NCBI GenBank assembly: GCA_031259365.1
Contig: JAIRLP010000082.1
Coordinates: 1-23,118 of the forward strand
From: Rickettsiales bacterium
Lineage (GTDB): Bacteria > Pseudomonadota > Alphaproteobacteria > Rs-D84
DNA: 23,118 nucleotides
Direction of reading: 5' to 3'
Of this stretch, positions 6,621 through 14,600 are shown in pieces. Both the position numbers and the translations under genes were made by a program. Position 1 is the first letter of the stretch, and each line of letters starts with the position of its first letter. The notes beneath the pieces were generated by a model. It saw nothing but the letters and a program-made list of their open reading frames with translations. It ran no database searches and was not told the origin of the DNA.

Positions 6621-7601
6621 TTAACTCTTTTTATTTTTTTGCTTGATTAGAATACGGGCATATTTTCTTTCATTGTTTATGAAAGGATATCCTTTTGAAA
6701 TATCATCAATTGTTGTAGATGCCATACTACCTATAATTTTAAACTGTTCTGGATTGTATTTATCGATAAATGTAATTGGTACACCCATAATTCCTTTGTA
6801 GTCCATAGGAATATCAGATACTTTGTCTACATTTATCGCGTCGAAATTATCGTATTTTGGAAATTCTGATTCATTGCTTTTGTATTTTTTATAAAGTGGT
6901 AGTTCTTGTTTGCGTTTAGTTACTTCAAGATTGGTGAACCAGCACCCCATAATGTGTTTTAGTTTTTTCCCGTCTTCAATCTTTTCCCATTTCTCGGCTT
7001 CGTCCGGTAATATAAACCACATATCAGAATTTATGTTTCTATATCCTAACCACATTTCATTGTTCATTATGTGGCGGAAAACTTCCTTATAGGTAACTGA
7101 ATTTTTGTTTCCGATTATTATAAATTTTTTCTTATATTTCATTAGCTGGTCAACAAATTCCCTAAACAGGGAAAATGGTGGGTTTGTACAAACAATGTCC
7201 GCTTGTTTTAGTAGTTCAATACATTCGGGACTTCGGAAGTCACCATCGCCCTCAAGCTGTACTACTTCAATTTCATTAGGGTCAGGTACACGATTGTTGT
7301 TTTTATCGCCTTCATATTCAATAGCTATACCTTTTTCAGATTCGTATCTTGTAAATAAATCAGGGTTTGTATTTTTATAACAAGTCGTAATGAGCTTTTT
7401 CAAACCTAACTTTTCAAAATTATTGGCAAAATATTTAAAGAAGTTACTGACTTTAGGGTCATCACAGTTACAAAAAATTGTTTTACCTTTAAAGTACTTC
7501 TTGTAGTGATTACATTCTTGTTCAATATCACTTAGCTGTGTATAGAATTCATCGTTTTTGGCAGCTCGTGCCTTTTGTAAACGCTTGTTCTCATTTGCCA
7601 T
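6621..7601 (-). CDS. EcoRI-family adenine-specific DNA methyltransferase
   Basis: The 326-aa product closely matches the length of M.EcoRI. It would transfer a methyl group from S-adenosylmethionine to adenine N6. Visible features are the N-terminal AAKNDEFYTQLSDIEQE (about 13-29), typical of this family, and the catalytic NPPF at 140-143 following ADIVCT. The frame opens at 7634, but ATG at 7601 has aaggaagg about 9 bases upstream while the earlier ATGs have none, so I take 7601. It forms a two-gene unit with the DUF262-HNH gene. Its target cannot be read from the sequence; GAATTC is only a suggestion from the family name. Methylation probably protects the host from the partner nuclease. Confidence 0.9.
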   Translation of the reverse strand: MANENKRLQKARAAKNDEFYTQLSDIEQECNHYKKYFKGKTIFCNCDDPKVSNFFKYFANNFEKLGLKKLITTCYKNTNPDLFTRYESEKGIAIEYEGDKNNNRVPDPNEIEVVQLEGDGDFRSPECIELLKQADIVCTNPPFSLFREFVDQLMKYKKKFIIIGNKNSVTYKEVFRHIMNNEMWLGYRNINSDMWFILPDEAEKWEKIEDGKKLKHIMGCWFTNLEVTKRKQELPLYKKYKSNESEFPKYDNFDAINVDKVSDIPMDYKGIMGVPITFIDKYNPEQFKIIGSMASTTIDDISKGYPFINNERKYARILIKQKNKKS

Positions 7602-7745
7602 AGTTCCACGCCTTCCTTCTGACATGGTTCGCATAAAATAGTGGAATTTTCTAACGAAGGTTAGTTTGTTGTAGTAATTATTAATTGAGTTAAATGGGAT
7701 TTTGGCGTATAATGAGCCTAAGGAAATGTAAATTTCAAGGGTTCG

Positions 7746-8351
7746 TTAAATTGTATTAAAGTTGTTGATAATAAAGCGATTTAATGTGGGCGGACTTACC
7801 TTTAATTTTTTAGCAATCTTTCTTTTTGAAATACCATTGGCCAGTAAGCGGGCAACTTGTGCGTCTTTGCCATCTAGTTTATGGGTTTTATTTTTACTGC
7901 CAAATTCACGTCCTAGCTTACGTCCAGACGCTTTAATTCTTGCAAGCGATTCCTTGGTGCGCTGGCTGATTAAATCGCGTTCTATTTCCGCAGATAGGGC
8001 GAACGCAAAAGCCATAACTTTGGATTGTATATTGTTTCCAAGTTCATAACCATCCTTTACCGTATAAACCATTGCTCCGCAGTTCATACAATGTTCCAAT
8101 ATTCGCATAATCATAAACAGTTTTCGTCCCAATCGGGAAAGTTCTGAACATATTATAACGTCCCCAGTTTGTAATTTATCAAGACATCCGCCCAGCGCAC
8201 GTTTGTTTGGTTCTTTTGTACCTGATATACCGGAATCTTCTATGTATTGTTCAATGGTTAGGCCCAGTGAATTAGCTTTCGCCTCTATGCCTAGTTTTTG
8301 ATTGTCACAATCCTGTCGGTCAGTGCTGACCCTGATATATCCATAAATCAT
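7746..8351 (-). CDS. Serine recombinase (resolvase/invertase family)
   Basis: A 201-aa small serine recombinase. The catalytic domain starts YGYIRVST with the nucleophile S9, and SELSRLGR (69-76) supplies active-site arginines. A long helix follows (about 105-140), and the C-terminus (about 160-195) is a helix-turn-helix of the resolvase type (ARLLANGISKRKIAKKLKVS). Length and layout match DNA invertases and Tn3-type resolvases. ATG at 8351 lies 2 bases after the stop of the tyrosine recombinase with agaaggg as binding site, so the two are coupled. Its site is not obvious; the 57-bp palindrome at 10206-10262 is one candidate. Confidence 0.92.
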   Translation of the reverse strand: MIYGYIRVSTDRQDCDNQKLGIEAKANSLGLTIEQYIEDSGISGTKEPNKRALGGCLDKLQTGDVIICSELSRLGRKLFMIMRILEHCMNCGAMVYTVKDGYELGNNIQSKVMAFAFALSAEIERDLISQRTKESLARIKASGRKLGREFGSKNKTHKLDGKDAQVARLLANGISKRKIAKKLKVSPPTLNRFIINNFNTI

Positions 8352-8353
8352 AA

Positions 8354-9394
8354 TTACCCTTCTGTGTCTATTTTTACTTGCGCCATTAGTTCTCTTTGGC
8401 GTTCGTGAGTAATATTGCCGTAATTATGCATAGTTGTCCCGATACTCTTGTGACCGAAGTCTTGCTGTAAAGCCACAGTTTTAACATCGTTTGTCAGATT
8501 TCCAATATATCGGCTTCTTGTTTGTCTTATGCTGTGAACTCTTAAAGGTTCAACGCCCGCGTTTCTAAATGCTTCATTAAATATCTTTCTCACAGATTGT
8601 GGCGAAATAGCAGTTTTTTGAACAGCACGACTGAACATCAGGTTTTTTGCAAATGTGTTTTTAATTGACGGGAATATCGGGTCTATATCAGTGAAATTCT
8701 CGGTAGTTTTTAATTCTTCTATCCAATCAATAATCCACTGAATTAGGTCTGGTACATTGAACAGGGTTGCTTGCCTTGCTTTCCGGAACTTAACACCTCT
8801 TACCTTTCTAGGGTTTATATCAATAAAGTATATTTTGGATTGTTTGTCGTATTTGATTATTCCAATTGGAAAATTTCGTAGTTCATTAGTACGAAAGCTT
8901 CCCAGTACCTGCATAGAGAATAAAACGCGATTACGTCTATCTATTATGGTTTTGTCGGGCATATTACGAACAACGTATAACAATGTTTGGTAATCGTGGC
9001 TTTCTTTATATCCTTCGGTGCGTGCAGCTGATAATTCATTTCGGGTCAGATTTAGAAAATCGGCATCGTTATAGCGAACCTTTTTACCATCTGGTTCATT
9101 AGCAAGCCATTGAATAAAATGTTTAATGTCCATAGTGATTCGCAATAGATAACTTTCCGATAATTCCATATTACGGATTTTACCCATAAATACATTTGCA
9201 ACATCGCGATTGAATTTTGTGAAATCAACGAAGTCAGTTAAAATTTCAAACGAACGTATCGCTTTATGCAAGGAATCAAGAGTTTTGTCGTCTGCCCCAA
9301 AAGCATTCCGGCGATGTTCTTTATATTTTTTCGTGATTCGTTCATTGTTCGGATTAAAAAGATGCCGATTACTTTCGTTTATAATTGAAGACAT
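8354..9394 (-). CDS. Second tyrosine recombinase, distinct from the island integrase
   Basis: A 346-aa tyrosine recombinase with a divergent N-terminal core-binding region (about 40-130) and a catalytic domain showing R168 in LGSFRTNEL, H287 and R290 in VHSIRQTR, H315 in DFGHKS and Y325 in TMHNY. It lacks the DUF4102-like N-terminus of the integrase at 422-1600, so it is a different subfamily, closer to XerD-like or transposon recombinases. ATG at 9394 overlaps the preceding gene by 16 bases and has cagggggaa about 5 bases upstream. It belongs to a cassette of four tightly packed genes and may mobilise a second element nested in the island. Confidence 0.9.
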   Translation of the reverse strand: MSSIINESNRHLFNPNNERITKKYKEHRRNAFGADDKTLDSLHKAIRSFEILTDFVDFTKFNRDVANVFMGKIRNMELSESYLLRITMDIKHFIQWLANEPDGKKVRYNDADFLNLTRNELSAARTEGYKESHDYQTLLYVVRNMPDKTIIDRRNRVLFSMQVLGSFRTNELRNFPIGIIKYDKQSKIYFIDINPRKVRGVKFRKARQATLFNVPDLIQWIIDWIEELKTTENFTDIDPIFPSIKNTFAKNLMFSRAVQKTAISPQSVRKIFNEAFRNAGVEPLRVHSIRQTRSRYIGNLTNDVKTVALQQDFGHKSIGTTMHNYGNITHERQRELMAQVKIDTEG

Positions 9395-9879
9395 AACTGT
9401 TCCCCCTGTGTTCCATTTTCGGTATTGCTTTTTTGAGTGTTTATCTGGAAGTTTTCGGCTGTGTTATCAGAATCGGATATACACGATTTATCAACTATTT
9501 TGAAAATCCGTCTCAATTCACTCAATGCATCTGTTTTATAGTTTTTATTCATAACCAATTTGCATATGGGGCAGATGCCTTTTGCACGAATTCCAAAATC
9601 TGGCTCTATGCTTATTTCTCTGGCTTTGGGGATTCTGGCCTCTTTGCAACGGGAACAAAACATTTCGTTAAATTCTGTTGGGCATTTGCGAATGGAATTC
9701 AATTTTTGTAAATATGACATTAGGTCTTGCCCGCGTATCAAAAATGGTTTCTTTCTATCAATGGTTTTAAGTCCGTTTTTAATAAAACCGAATACCGTCT
9801 TTTCAGACCGCTTGATAAGCAGACTAACCTCTGGAACGGAATAACATTTGAAATAAGATATATCACGTGTAGAAAACAT
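9379..9879 (-). CDS. HTH and zinc-ribbon protein of the recombinase cassette
   Basis: A 166-aa protein. Residues 12-60 look like a MerR/excisionase-type winged helix (CYSVPEVSLLIKRSEKTVFG), and CSRC (75-78) with CPIC (103-106) make a four-cysteine zinc ribbon. The last 50 residues are polar and probably disordered. It starts 1 base after the stop of the excisionase-like gene and overlaps the tyrosine recombinase start. A role as accessory DNA-binding factor for recombination (directionality or target recognition) is inferred from the context. I do not recognise a named family. Confidence 0.8.
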   Translation of the reverse strand: MFSTRDISYFKCYSVPEVSLLIKRSEKTVFGFIKNGLKTIDRKKPFLIRGQDLMSYLQKLNSIRKCPTEFNEMFCSRCKEARIPKAREISIEPDFGIRAKGICPICKLVMNKNYKTDALSELRRIFKIVDKSCISDSDNTAENFQINTQKSNTENGTQGEQLCLQL

Positions 9880-9880
9880 T

Positions 9881-10081
9881 TTATCTGCCTGTCGTGGGGT
9901 TGATAATTTGTGATTCTATCCATGCATCTAAATCGGCTTTGCGATAACGAATTCGCGACCCCCATTTAACGTACGGTATTTTTTGTTTTCCATAATGTCG
10001 CCAGCTGTTCATAGTGCCGACTGTGGTTCCTAAATACTTCGCGGCCTCTGCCTGACTTAGTAAATTTTTTTCTTGTGTCAT
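9881..10081 (-). CDS. Excisionase-like small HTH protein
   Basis: A 66-aa protein with a helix-turn-helix of the excisionase/MerR type (LSQAEAAKYLGTTVGTMNSW) followed by a wing (PYVKWGSRIRYRKADLDAWI). ATG at 10081 has gaggtg about 5 bases upstream; the open frame further upstream has no such signal and crosses the promoter. Proteins of this type act as recombination directionality factors. It heads the four-gene recombinase cassette. Confidence 0.85.
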   Translation of the reverse strand: MTQEKNLLSQAEAAKYLGTTVGTMNSWRHYGKQKIPYVKWGSRIRYRKADLDAWIESQIINPTTGR

Positions 10082-10141
10082 ATTACACCTCTTTTTTTTG
10101 TTAAATCTACAAACGTATCGCTTGTTCGGGTGTAATTTATT

Positions 10142-10170
10142 GCAATATGGTCTAGTTGTAAATGAGTCAA
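10142..10170 (-). promoter_or_regulatory. Probable promoter of the recombinase cassette
   Basis: On the minus strand TTGACT (10170-10165), a 17-bp spacer and TATTGC (10147-10142). It gives a leader of about 55 bases before the excisionase-like gene. The -10 box is imperfect. Confidence 0.4.
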
Positions 10171-10205
10171 AGGCATCAAACCATCGGGCGATTATAATTC
10201 TAAAA

Positions 10206-10262
10206 TGGGCTGAACCCATAATAAAAACCCCATAATATTGGGGTTTTAATGGGTTAAACCCA
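10206..10262. repeat. 57-bp imperfect palindrome; terminator of the 249-aa gene and possible recombination site
   Basis: The core is AAAACCCCA (10224-10232) and TGGGGTTTT (10239-10247) around a 6-base loop. It is flanked by TGGGCTGAACCCA (10206-10218) and TGGGTTAAACCCA (10250-10262), each itself palindromic. On the minus strand the core is followed by tttttatta and lies 67 bases after the stop at 10314, so it can act as an intrinsic terminator. The symmetric outer boxes are not needed for termination and could bind a dimeric regulator or recombinase. Confidence 0.65.
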
Positions 10263-10313
10263 AAAGCGTAAAATGGGACAATTTTGTTTTACAAAATCTG
10301 TATGAAAACAGAG

Positions 10314-11063
10314 TTATTTTTTCTTTGCTTTGCCTTTTTGAGATTCTGGCAAACGAATCAGTGTTGCCATAACTCCGGCTAAATTTCCAGATTCTAAATG
10401 GTGCTTGGTTAGTTTGGTCATAATTTCACTTTTTAGCTGTTCTTTCTTTCCCTGATTATCTTCAGTAATTTTTTGTTCAGCAATAACTTCAAGCATAATA
10501 TCAATGTAAGGCGTCGTGTATGATAGTTCCGGTTTTAATTTATGTTTTTCAGGTTCTGATTCTGACAACTCTTCTCGTAAGGACTGAAGTTCTGAAAAAT
10601 CAATTTCCACTTCTTTGTACAAAAGAGATTTGGTGGTAATTTCATTTTTATTAACGTCAATATATACGTTTGCTGGAATGTCTGTTATGTTAATTTTGCT
10701 TTGGAAGGACGAATTTATAGCTTTCTCATAATCATAAGCAAGTTTTTTACCAGCAAATTCGGCTTTGGACAAAATATCAGACCCTTCAAAAATTTCGTTT
10801 TCAAAATCTGGTATGCCCTTTGCGGTTAGTAATTTTTGATATAGTGCTACAGTTAGCTCAGCTTTCGCATCAAACAGTTTGCTGTCATAATAATTATTAT
10901 GAAAATCATTAACATAATCGTCCACAGACATCATTTCTGCACGAGACACATTGCGTCCAACCATATCTTCATATATGGGTAACATAGGTTCAAATCCAAA
11001 GGCTAGAAATTCACAAGCCTGAGAAAGAGTACATTTTTCTAAAAATTCTACGCTAATTTCCAC
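10314..11063 (-). CDS. Unknown 249-aa island protein
   Basis: A soluble, largely helical, acidic protein with a lysine-rich end (KGKAKKK). GTG at 11063 is the start, with agga about 8 bases upstream. The N-terminus (LSQACEFLAFGFEPMLP) and the C-terminal block (TPYIDIMLEVIAEQKIT, later ATLIRLPESQKG) look like conserved segments of hypothetical proteins carried by alphaproteobacterial islands, but I cannot name a family. No membrane segment or catalytic motif is seen. It is the last gene before the tRNA end of the island, next to the right-hand arm motifs, and forms its own unit with the terminator at 10224-10247. Confidence 0.8.
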   Translation of the reverse strand: MEISVEFLEKCTLSQACEFLAFGFEPMLPIYEDMVGRNVSRAEMMSVDDYVNDFHNNYYDSKLFDAKAELTVALYQKLLTAKGIPDFENEIFEGSDILSKAEFAGKKLAYDYEKAINSSFQSKINITDIPANVYIDVNKNEITTKSLLYKEVEIDFSELQSLREELSESEPEKHKLKPELSYTTPYIDIMLEVIAEQKITEDNQGKKEQLKSEIMTKLTKHHLESGNLAGVMATLIRLPESQKGKAKKK

Positions 11064-11148
11064 GGCAAAATCCTATAATAGTTATTTAACGATAGTTCAA
11101 TAATGATTGATTTTCAATACTAAATCTTAACATGATAATGTGCCCTTC

Positions 11149-11172
11149 ATAGCAAATGCATAGCAAAAAGAG
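11149..11172. repeat. Right-end copy of the 24-bp repeat with two atagcaaa motifs
   Basis: Identical to 390-413 and in the same orientation, with atagcaaa starting at 11149 and 11160. It lies 84 bp inside the right attachment repeat, as expected of arm-type integrase sites on the second arm. Confidence 0.65.
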
Positions 11173-11203
11173 AAAATAAGGCTTAAAAATCGGGGGCTTA
11201 AAA

Positions 11204-11230
11204 CAATAAAAATGTCCCTGAAATCAGGGA
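11204..11230 (-). terminator. Terminator of the initiator tRNA gene
   Basis: The stem TCCCTG / CAGGGA (11215-11220 and 11225-11230) with a 4-base loop begins 6 bases after the tRNA CCA end on the minus strand and is followed by catttttattgtttt. It lies inside the island, so the element brings the terminator with the 3' end of the tRNA gene. Confidence 0.8.
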
Positions 11231-11236
11231 TTTATT

Positions 11237-11313
<77 letters not shown>

Positions 11314-11788
11314 TCGAATGTCTGCCATTATATACAAATGTACCCACGTGTCAAACAAAAAAACAAATAATCCAATCAAAAGTACCGTTTAATCAAAAAT
11401 AAAGTGAAAAAGAACAAAAAAATAATAGTGAAGCCAGAATATTTGCTTGGGCCCCTTGGGGGCAGCGGCAAAGGCGTATGCAGGCATTCGGATAAATGGC
11501 AACTATATATTTGATAACGTATAAAAACCAAAATATTCTAGATATCTTGAAATATACTTTTATTATTGTTAGAATCCACAGGAATTCAAGGAAACAGACC
11601 AAAGGCATAGGGTCAAAACCACTGTTTACAAGATAATAATATTTTGATTAAATAGAGGTATATTCCTTGGAATTAATGTATGTTGAACAAAGAGGAAAAA
11701 ATGGAAACAATGGGATAGTCAAATAAAGTGCACTTTATTTTGATAGCAAAACAGTCCCTGATGTTTACTTGTTTTGAGTGAGGTAAAT
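11314..11788. other. Intergenic region upstream of the tRNA and the lipid A genes
   Basis: No convincing gene. The region is AT-rich except for a GC-rich patch at about 11448-11500, which includes GGGCCCC/GGGGGC and can form a tight hairpin. Short frames cross this patch on the minus strand, but none has a ribosome binding site or protein-like composition. The right part holds the 20-bp palindrome at 11721-11740 and must contain the promoter of the DUF374 gene, which I cannot place with confidence. Confidence 0.5.
11721..11740. repeat. 20-bp perfect palindrome upstream of the DUF374 gene
   Basis: AAATAAAGTGCACTTTATTT is perfectly symmetric and lies 48 bp ahead of the TTG start at 11789. It could be an operator for a dimeric regulator or, as RNA, a small hairpin. 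Confidence 0.45.
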
Positions 11789-12598
11789 TTGAAAACGTTT
11801 AGAAAACTGTGGAAAGGCTTTTTGGAACCGTTATTGCGGTTGCCGTTGATCCAGTGGGTATTGGCTTTTTTAATGGCAATGGCAATTTGGTCCGTGTATT
11901 TCACATGCTGGAGAAAAATTGAAGGAAAAGGTAAAGACTTATTACGCAACTGCCGTAAACAACCGGTTATTTTCGTGTTTTGGCATGGTCGCAGCATGAT
12001 GTTGTCCCCGCTTGTAAGTATGTATGGTCTGCGTGGCTATGCTATTGCCAGCCGTCACAAAGATGGCCGTATGATGGCAAAATTGCAACGCTTGTTCGGA
12101 CTGCGTGCCATTTATGGCAGCACATCCGAAGGAGGAATATCCGTTCTGCGTCAGGGGGTTAGGGTTTTGCGCGGAAAAAAACGCCGTGTGATTTGTATGT
12201 CGCCGGATGGTCCGTCTGGTCCTTCGTTGCGTGTTCAAGATGGTGCAATGTATTTTGCCAAGATGTCTGGCGTGCCAATTATACCGGTGTGTTTTTCATC
12301 CAGCGGCGCATGGTTCCAAAAAAGATGGGACAGGTATTTGGTCGCATTACCATTTTCAAAAATTACTTGTAAACTGGGAGAGCCAGTCTATATTGACAGC
12401 AAGATCAGTAAAAAAGATTTTGAAATTGAACGCAAGAAACTGGAAGATATAATGGTAAGACAGTTGCGGGATTTGGATGCAGAATTCAATCTGTTTAAAG
12501 TAGAACAAGATTTAAATTCGACAGATTTTAAGAAAGCATTGCGCGAGCAAAGAGCCGCTAAAAAGAAAAAAGCTAGGACAAAAAGCAAAAAGAAATAA
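11789..12598 (+). CDS. DUF374 lysophospholipid acyltransferase-like protein
   Basis: A 269-aa protein with an N-terminal membrane anchor (about 17-37, WVLAFLMAMAIWSVYF). It shows the DUF374 signature in order: FWHGRSMM (about 68-75), SRHKDGRM (about 87-94), YGSTSEGG (about 108-115), SPDGPSGP (about 137-144) and RWDRYLVALPFS. This family belongs to the acyltransferase superfamily and in alphaproteobacteria is found with lipid A and Kdo genes, so transfer of an acyl chain to lipid A or a lysolipid at the inner membrane is likely. The C-terminus is very lysine-rich. No ATG fits; TTG at 11789 has gagg 5 bases upstream, better than the TTG at 11774. lpxK follows 53 bases downstream on the same strand. 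Confidence 0.85.
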   Translation: MKTFRKLWKGFLEPLLRLPLIQWVLAFLMAMAIWSVYFTCWRKIEGKGKDLLRNCRKQPVIFVFWHGRSMMLSPLVSMYGLRGYAIASRHKDGRMMAKLQRLFGLRAIYGSTSEGGISVLRQGVRVLRGKKRRVICMSPDGPSGPSLRVQDGAMYFAKMSGVPIIPVCFSSSGAWFQKRWDRYLVALPFSKITCKLGEPVYIDSKISKKDFEIERKKLEDIMVRQLRDLDAEFNLFKVEQDLNSTDFKKALREQRAAKKKKARTKSKKK

Positions 12599-12651
12599 CA
12601 CATGGGGGGTAATGTCCACCATTGGCCTATAACATAAAGAAAGGAAAGAAA

Positions 12652-13554
12652 TTGGTAACCCCCGGTTGGTTTTTAAAACGAAATCCAAAAGCATATTTAT
12701 TATTGCCCTTGTCGGTTGTGTATTACCTGGTCAGTAAATTTGTATATTTCATAAGAGTGTTTGGTCAGAAAAAATCCAAAAGACCGGTCATTTGTATCGG
12801 AAACATATTTGCAGGCGGCGTTGGCAAAACCCCGATCGTTATGGAAATAGCCGAAAGGTTGGATGCGCCTGTTGTTATGCGCGGGTATAAAAGAGATAAG
12901 AAATCAAATGATATTGGCGATGAAGCAAAAATGATGAAAAAAGCCGGTATCAAGGTATATGTTGGAGATCGAGAAAAGAATGTCCAGGCTTTGAACAACC
13001 AGAAAGATAAAAGCCCGATTGTTATGGATGATGGCTTTCAAAATCCAACCATAAAAAAAGATATTTCCATATTGGTTTTCGATGAAGGGCTGGGGTTTGG
13101 AAATGGATTTGTTTTACCGGCAGGTCCCTTGCGTGAACCGAAATTTGCCATCAAGCGTGCGGACGCCGTGATTATTATCAAAGGCAAGAAAAGAAATCCA
13201 AAGTTTAAAATACCCTTTAATGTTCCGGTATTTTATGCAGCAAATGAAACCGTCATGCCAAAAGCCAAGGGAAGGGCAATTGCGTTTGCGGGTATAGGTT
13301 ATCCGCAAAAGTTCTTTGATGCAATCGGACCAATAGCTGTTGAAACAAAAGCTTTTCCGGATCATCACAAATACACTAAATCTGATTTGAACCAGTTATT
13401 TCTGTTGGCTAGAAAGGAACAAGCTGATTTGGTTACAACCGAAAAAGACTGGGTAAGGTTACCGGCGGATGCCCAGAAAAAAATCAAGATTGCGAAATTG
13501 GAAATTTTTATAGAACCAGTTTTTTGGACTTGGTTGCGCAATAAGTTGAAATAG
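12652..13554 (+). CDS. lpxK: Tetraacyldisaccharide 4'-kinase
   Basis: LpxK phosphorylates the 4' position of the lipid A disaccharide at the inner membrane, using ATP. The N-terminus has the hydrophobic LLLPLSVVYYLV helix that holds the enzyme to the membrane. The P-loop is GGVGKT at 55-60, preceded by the family's VICIGN. MDDGFQN (about 126-132) matches the conserved DDGFQ segment, LPAGPLREP and FAGIGYPQKFF are also typical, and DHHKYT near 237 is the conserved catalytic-region stretch. Length 300 is slightly short for the family. TTG at 12652 with aagga 6 bases upstream is preferred over the TTG at 12622. It clusters with lpxC and a DUF374 gene. Confidence 0.95.
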   Translation: MVTPGWFLKRNPKAYLLLPLSVVYYLVSKFVYFIRVFGQKKSKRPVICIGNIFAGGVGKTPIVMEIAERLDAPVVMRGYKRDKKSNDIGDEAKMMKKAGIKVYVGDREKNVQALNNQKDKSPIVMDDGFQNPTIKKDISILVFDEGLGFGNGFVLPAGPLREPKFAIKRADAVIIIKGKKRNPKFKIPFNVPVFYAANETVMPKAKGRAIAFAGIGYPQKFFDAIGPIAVETKAFPDHHKYTKSDLNQLFLLARKEQADLVTTEKDWVRLPADAQKKIKIAKLEIFIEPVFWTWLRNKLK

Positions 13555-13641
13555 TTTTACCGTTATAGTCGGTTAGATTTCTTTAATATATTTTGGCCTT
13601 TTTATAAGATATTATACGTAACGCATAAAAGAGATAGTGAC

Positions 13642-14574
13642 ATGAGAACATTTGAATCACCAATAAAAATTTCTGGTATCGGTATTCATTCGGGCACACC
13701 TGTTAACATGGTTGTAAAACCGTCTTCTAAACCAGGGATTTTCTTTAAACGTGTTGATATCAAGGGCAGCGGTTTAATCCCTGCGATTTATAATAATGTA
13801 GGTGCCGCAACATTGCGCAATACAACGGTCGGCGATGTTGATGGCGCGCATGTACAGACTATTGAACATCTGATGGCGGCTTTATTTATCATCGGTGTAG
13901 ACAGTGCGATCATTGAAATTGATGGTCAGGAAACTCCTATTTTAGATGGTAGCGCAGAAGAATTCTTGAATGCATTTAAAGGCGTCGCCGTCACCGGTGC
14001 ATCATTGCGCCGTATTGTTGTTAAAAAAGAAGTTGTGGTCAAAAAGAAAGAAATTATGCGAAGTCTTCCATTCTTTACACGCATGATGGTTATTGTTCAT
14101 GACTGGATGTTGGGCCGACGGAATAATGGCTATGCACGCTTGACCCCAGACAGCAGGGGCTTGATGATCAAAGCCACATTTGATTACCCAGATAAAATTA
14201 TTGGCCGTCAAAGTTTTGAATTCTTTTTTGATGGCAGCAAAAAATCAACGAATACCTTTGTGTCTGATATTGCAGCTGCGCGTACATTTGGTCGTTATTC
14301 AGAATGGGAATACCTGAAATTGCGCGGAATGGCGCGTGGCGCCGATGAAACCAATGTCATAGCATTAAACGACAAGGGGGATGGCACACTGAATAAATTA
14401 AAATGGGAGGATGAATTTGTGCGTCACCAGATTATTGATGTTTTGGGGGATTTGTTCACCAGTGGCGGAATGATCGTTGGTCAATATGAATTATACAAAG
14501 GTGGCCATGCAATGAACAACCTTGTTCTTAAAAAGTTGTTCAGTGATCCGTCAAATTATGATACAATTGATTAA
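13642..14574 (+). CDS. lpxC: UDP-3-O-acyl-N-acetylglucosamine deacetylase
   Basis: LpxC carries out the committed step of lipid A synthesis in the cytosol, a zinc-dependent deacetylation. The expected residues are present: E75 and H76 in TIEHLMAA, H262 and D266 in RHQIIDVLGD, and H289 in GGHAMNN. The start MRTFESPIKISGIGIHSG is typical of the family. Compared with ordinary LpxC there is an extra, partly hydrophobic segment of about 26 residues near 137-162 (including RSLPFFTRMMV), between the two domains; total length (310) stays normal because other loops are shorter. ATG at 13642 follows agagatag. The lipoprotein gene follows 26 bases downstream. Confidence 0.96.
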   Translation: MRTFESPIKISGIGIHSGTPVNMVVKPSSKPGIFFKRVDIKGSGLIPAIYNNVGAATLRNTTVGDVDGAHVQTIEHLMAALFIIGVDSAIIEIDGQETPILDGSAEEFLNAFKGVAVTGASLRRIVVKKEVVVKKKEIMRSLPFFTRMMVIVHDWMLGRRNNGYARLTPDSRGLMIKATFDYPDKIIGRQSFEFFFDGSKKSTNTFVSDIAAARTFGRYSEWEYLKLRGMARGADETNVIALNDKGDGTLNKLKWEDEFVRHQIIDVLGDLFTSGGMIVGQYELYKGGHAMNNLVLKKLFSDPSNYDTID

Positions 14575-14600
14575 AAATATAATTACATAAGGGTTTGATC

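Noticed and set aside
305..11172. CRISPR array from the repeated atagcaaa motifs
   Set aside because: The repeats are 8 bases long with irregular spacing and occur only at the island ends; no cas genes are present.
11393..11608. 71-aa minus-strand frame
   Set aside because: Rich in F, I and L from AT-rich DNA, with no binding site; two other frames in the same stretch look equally weak.
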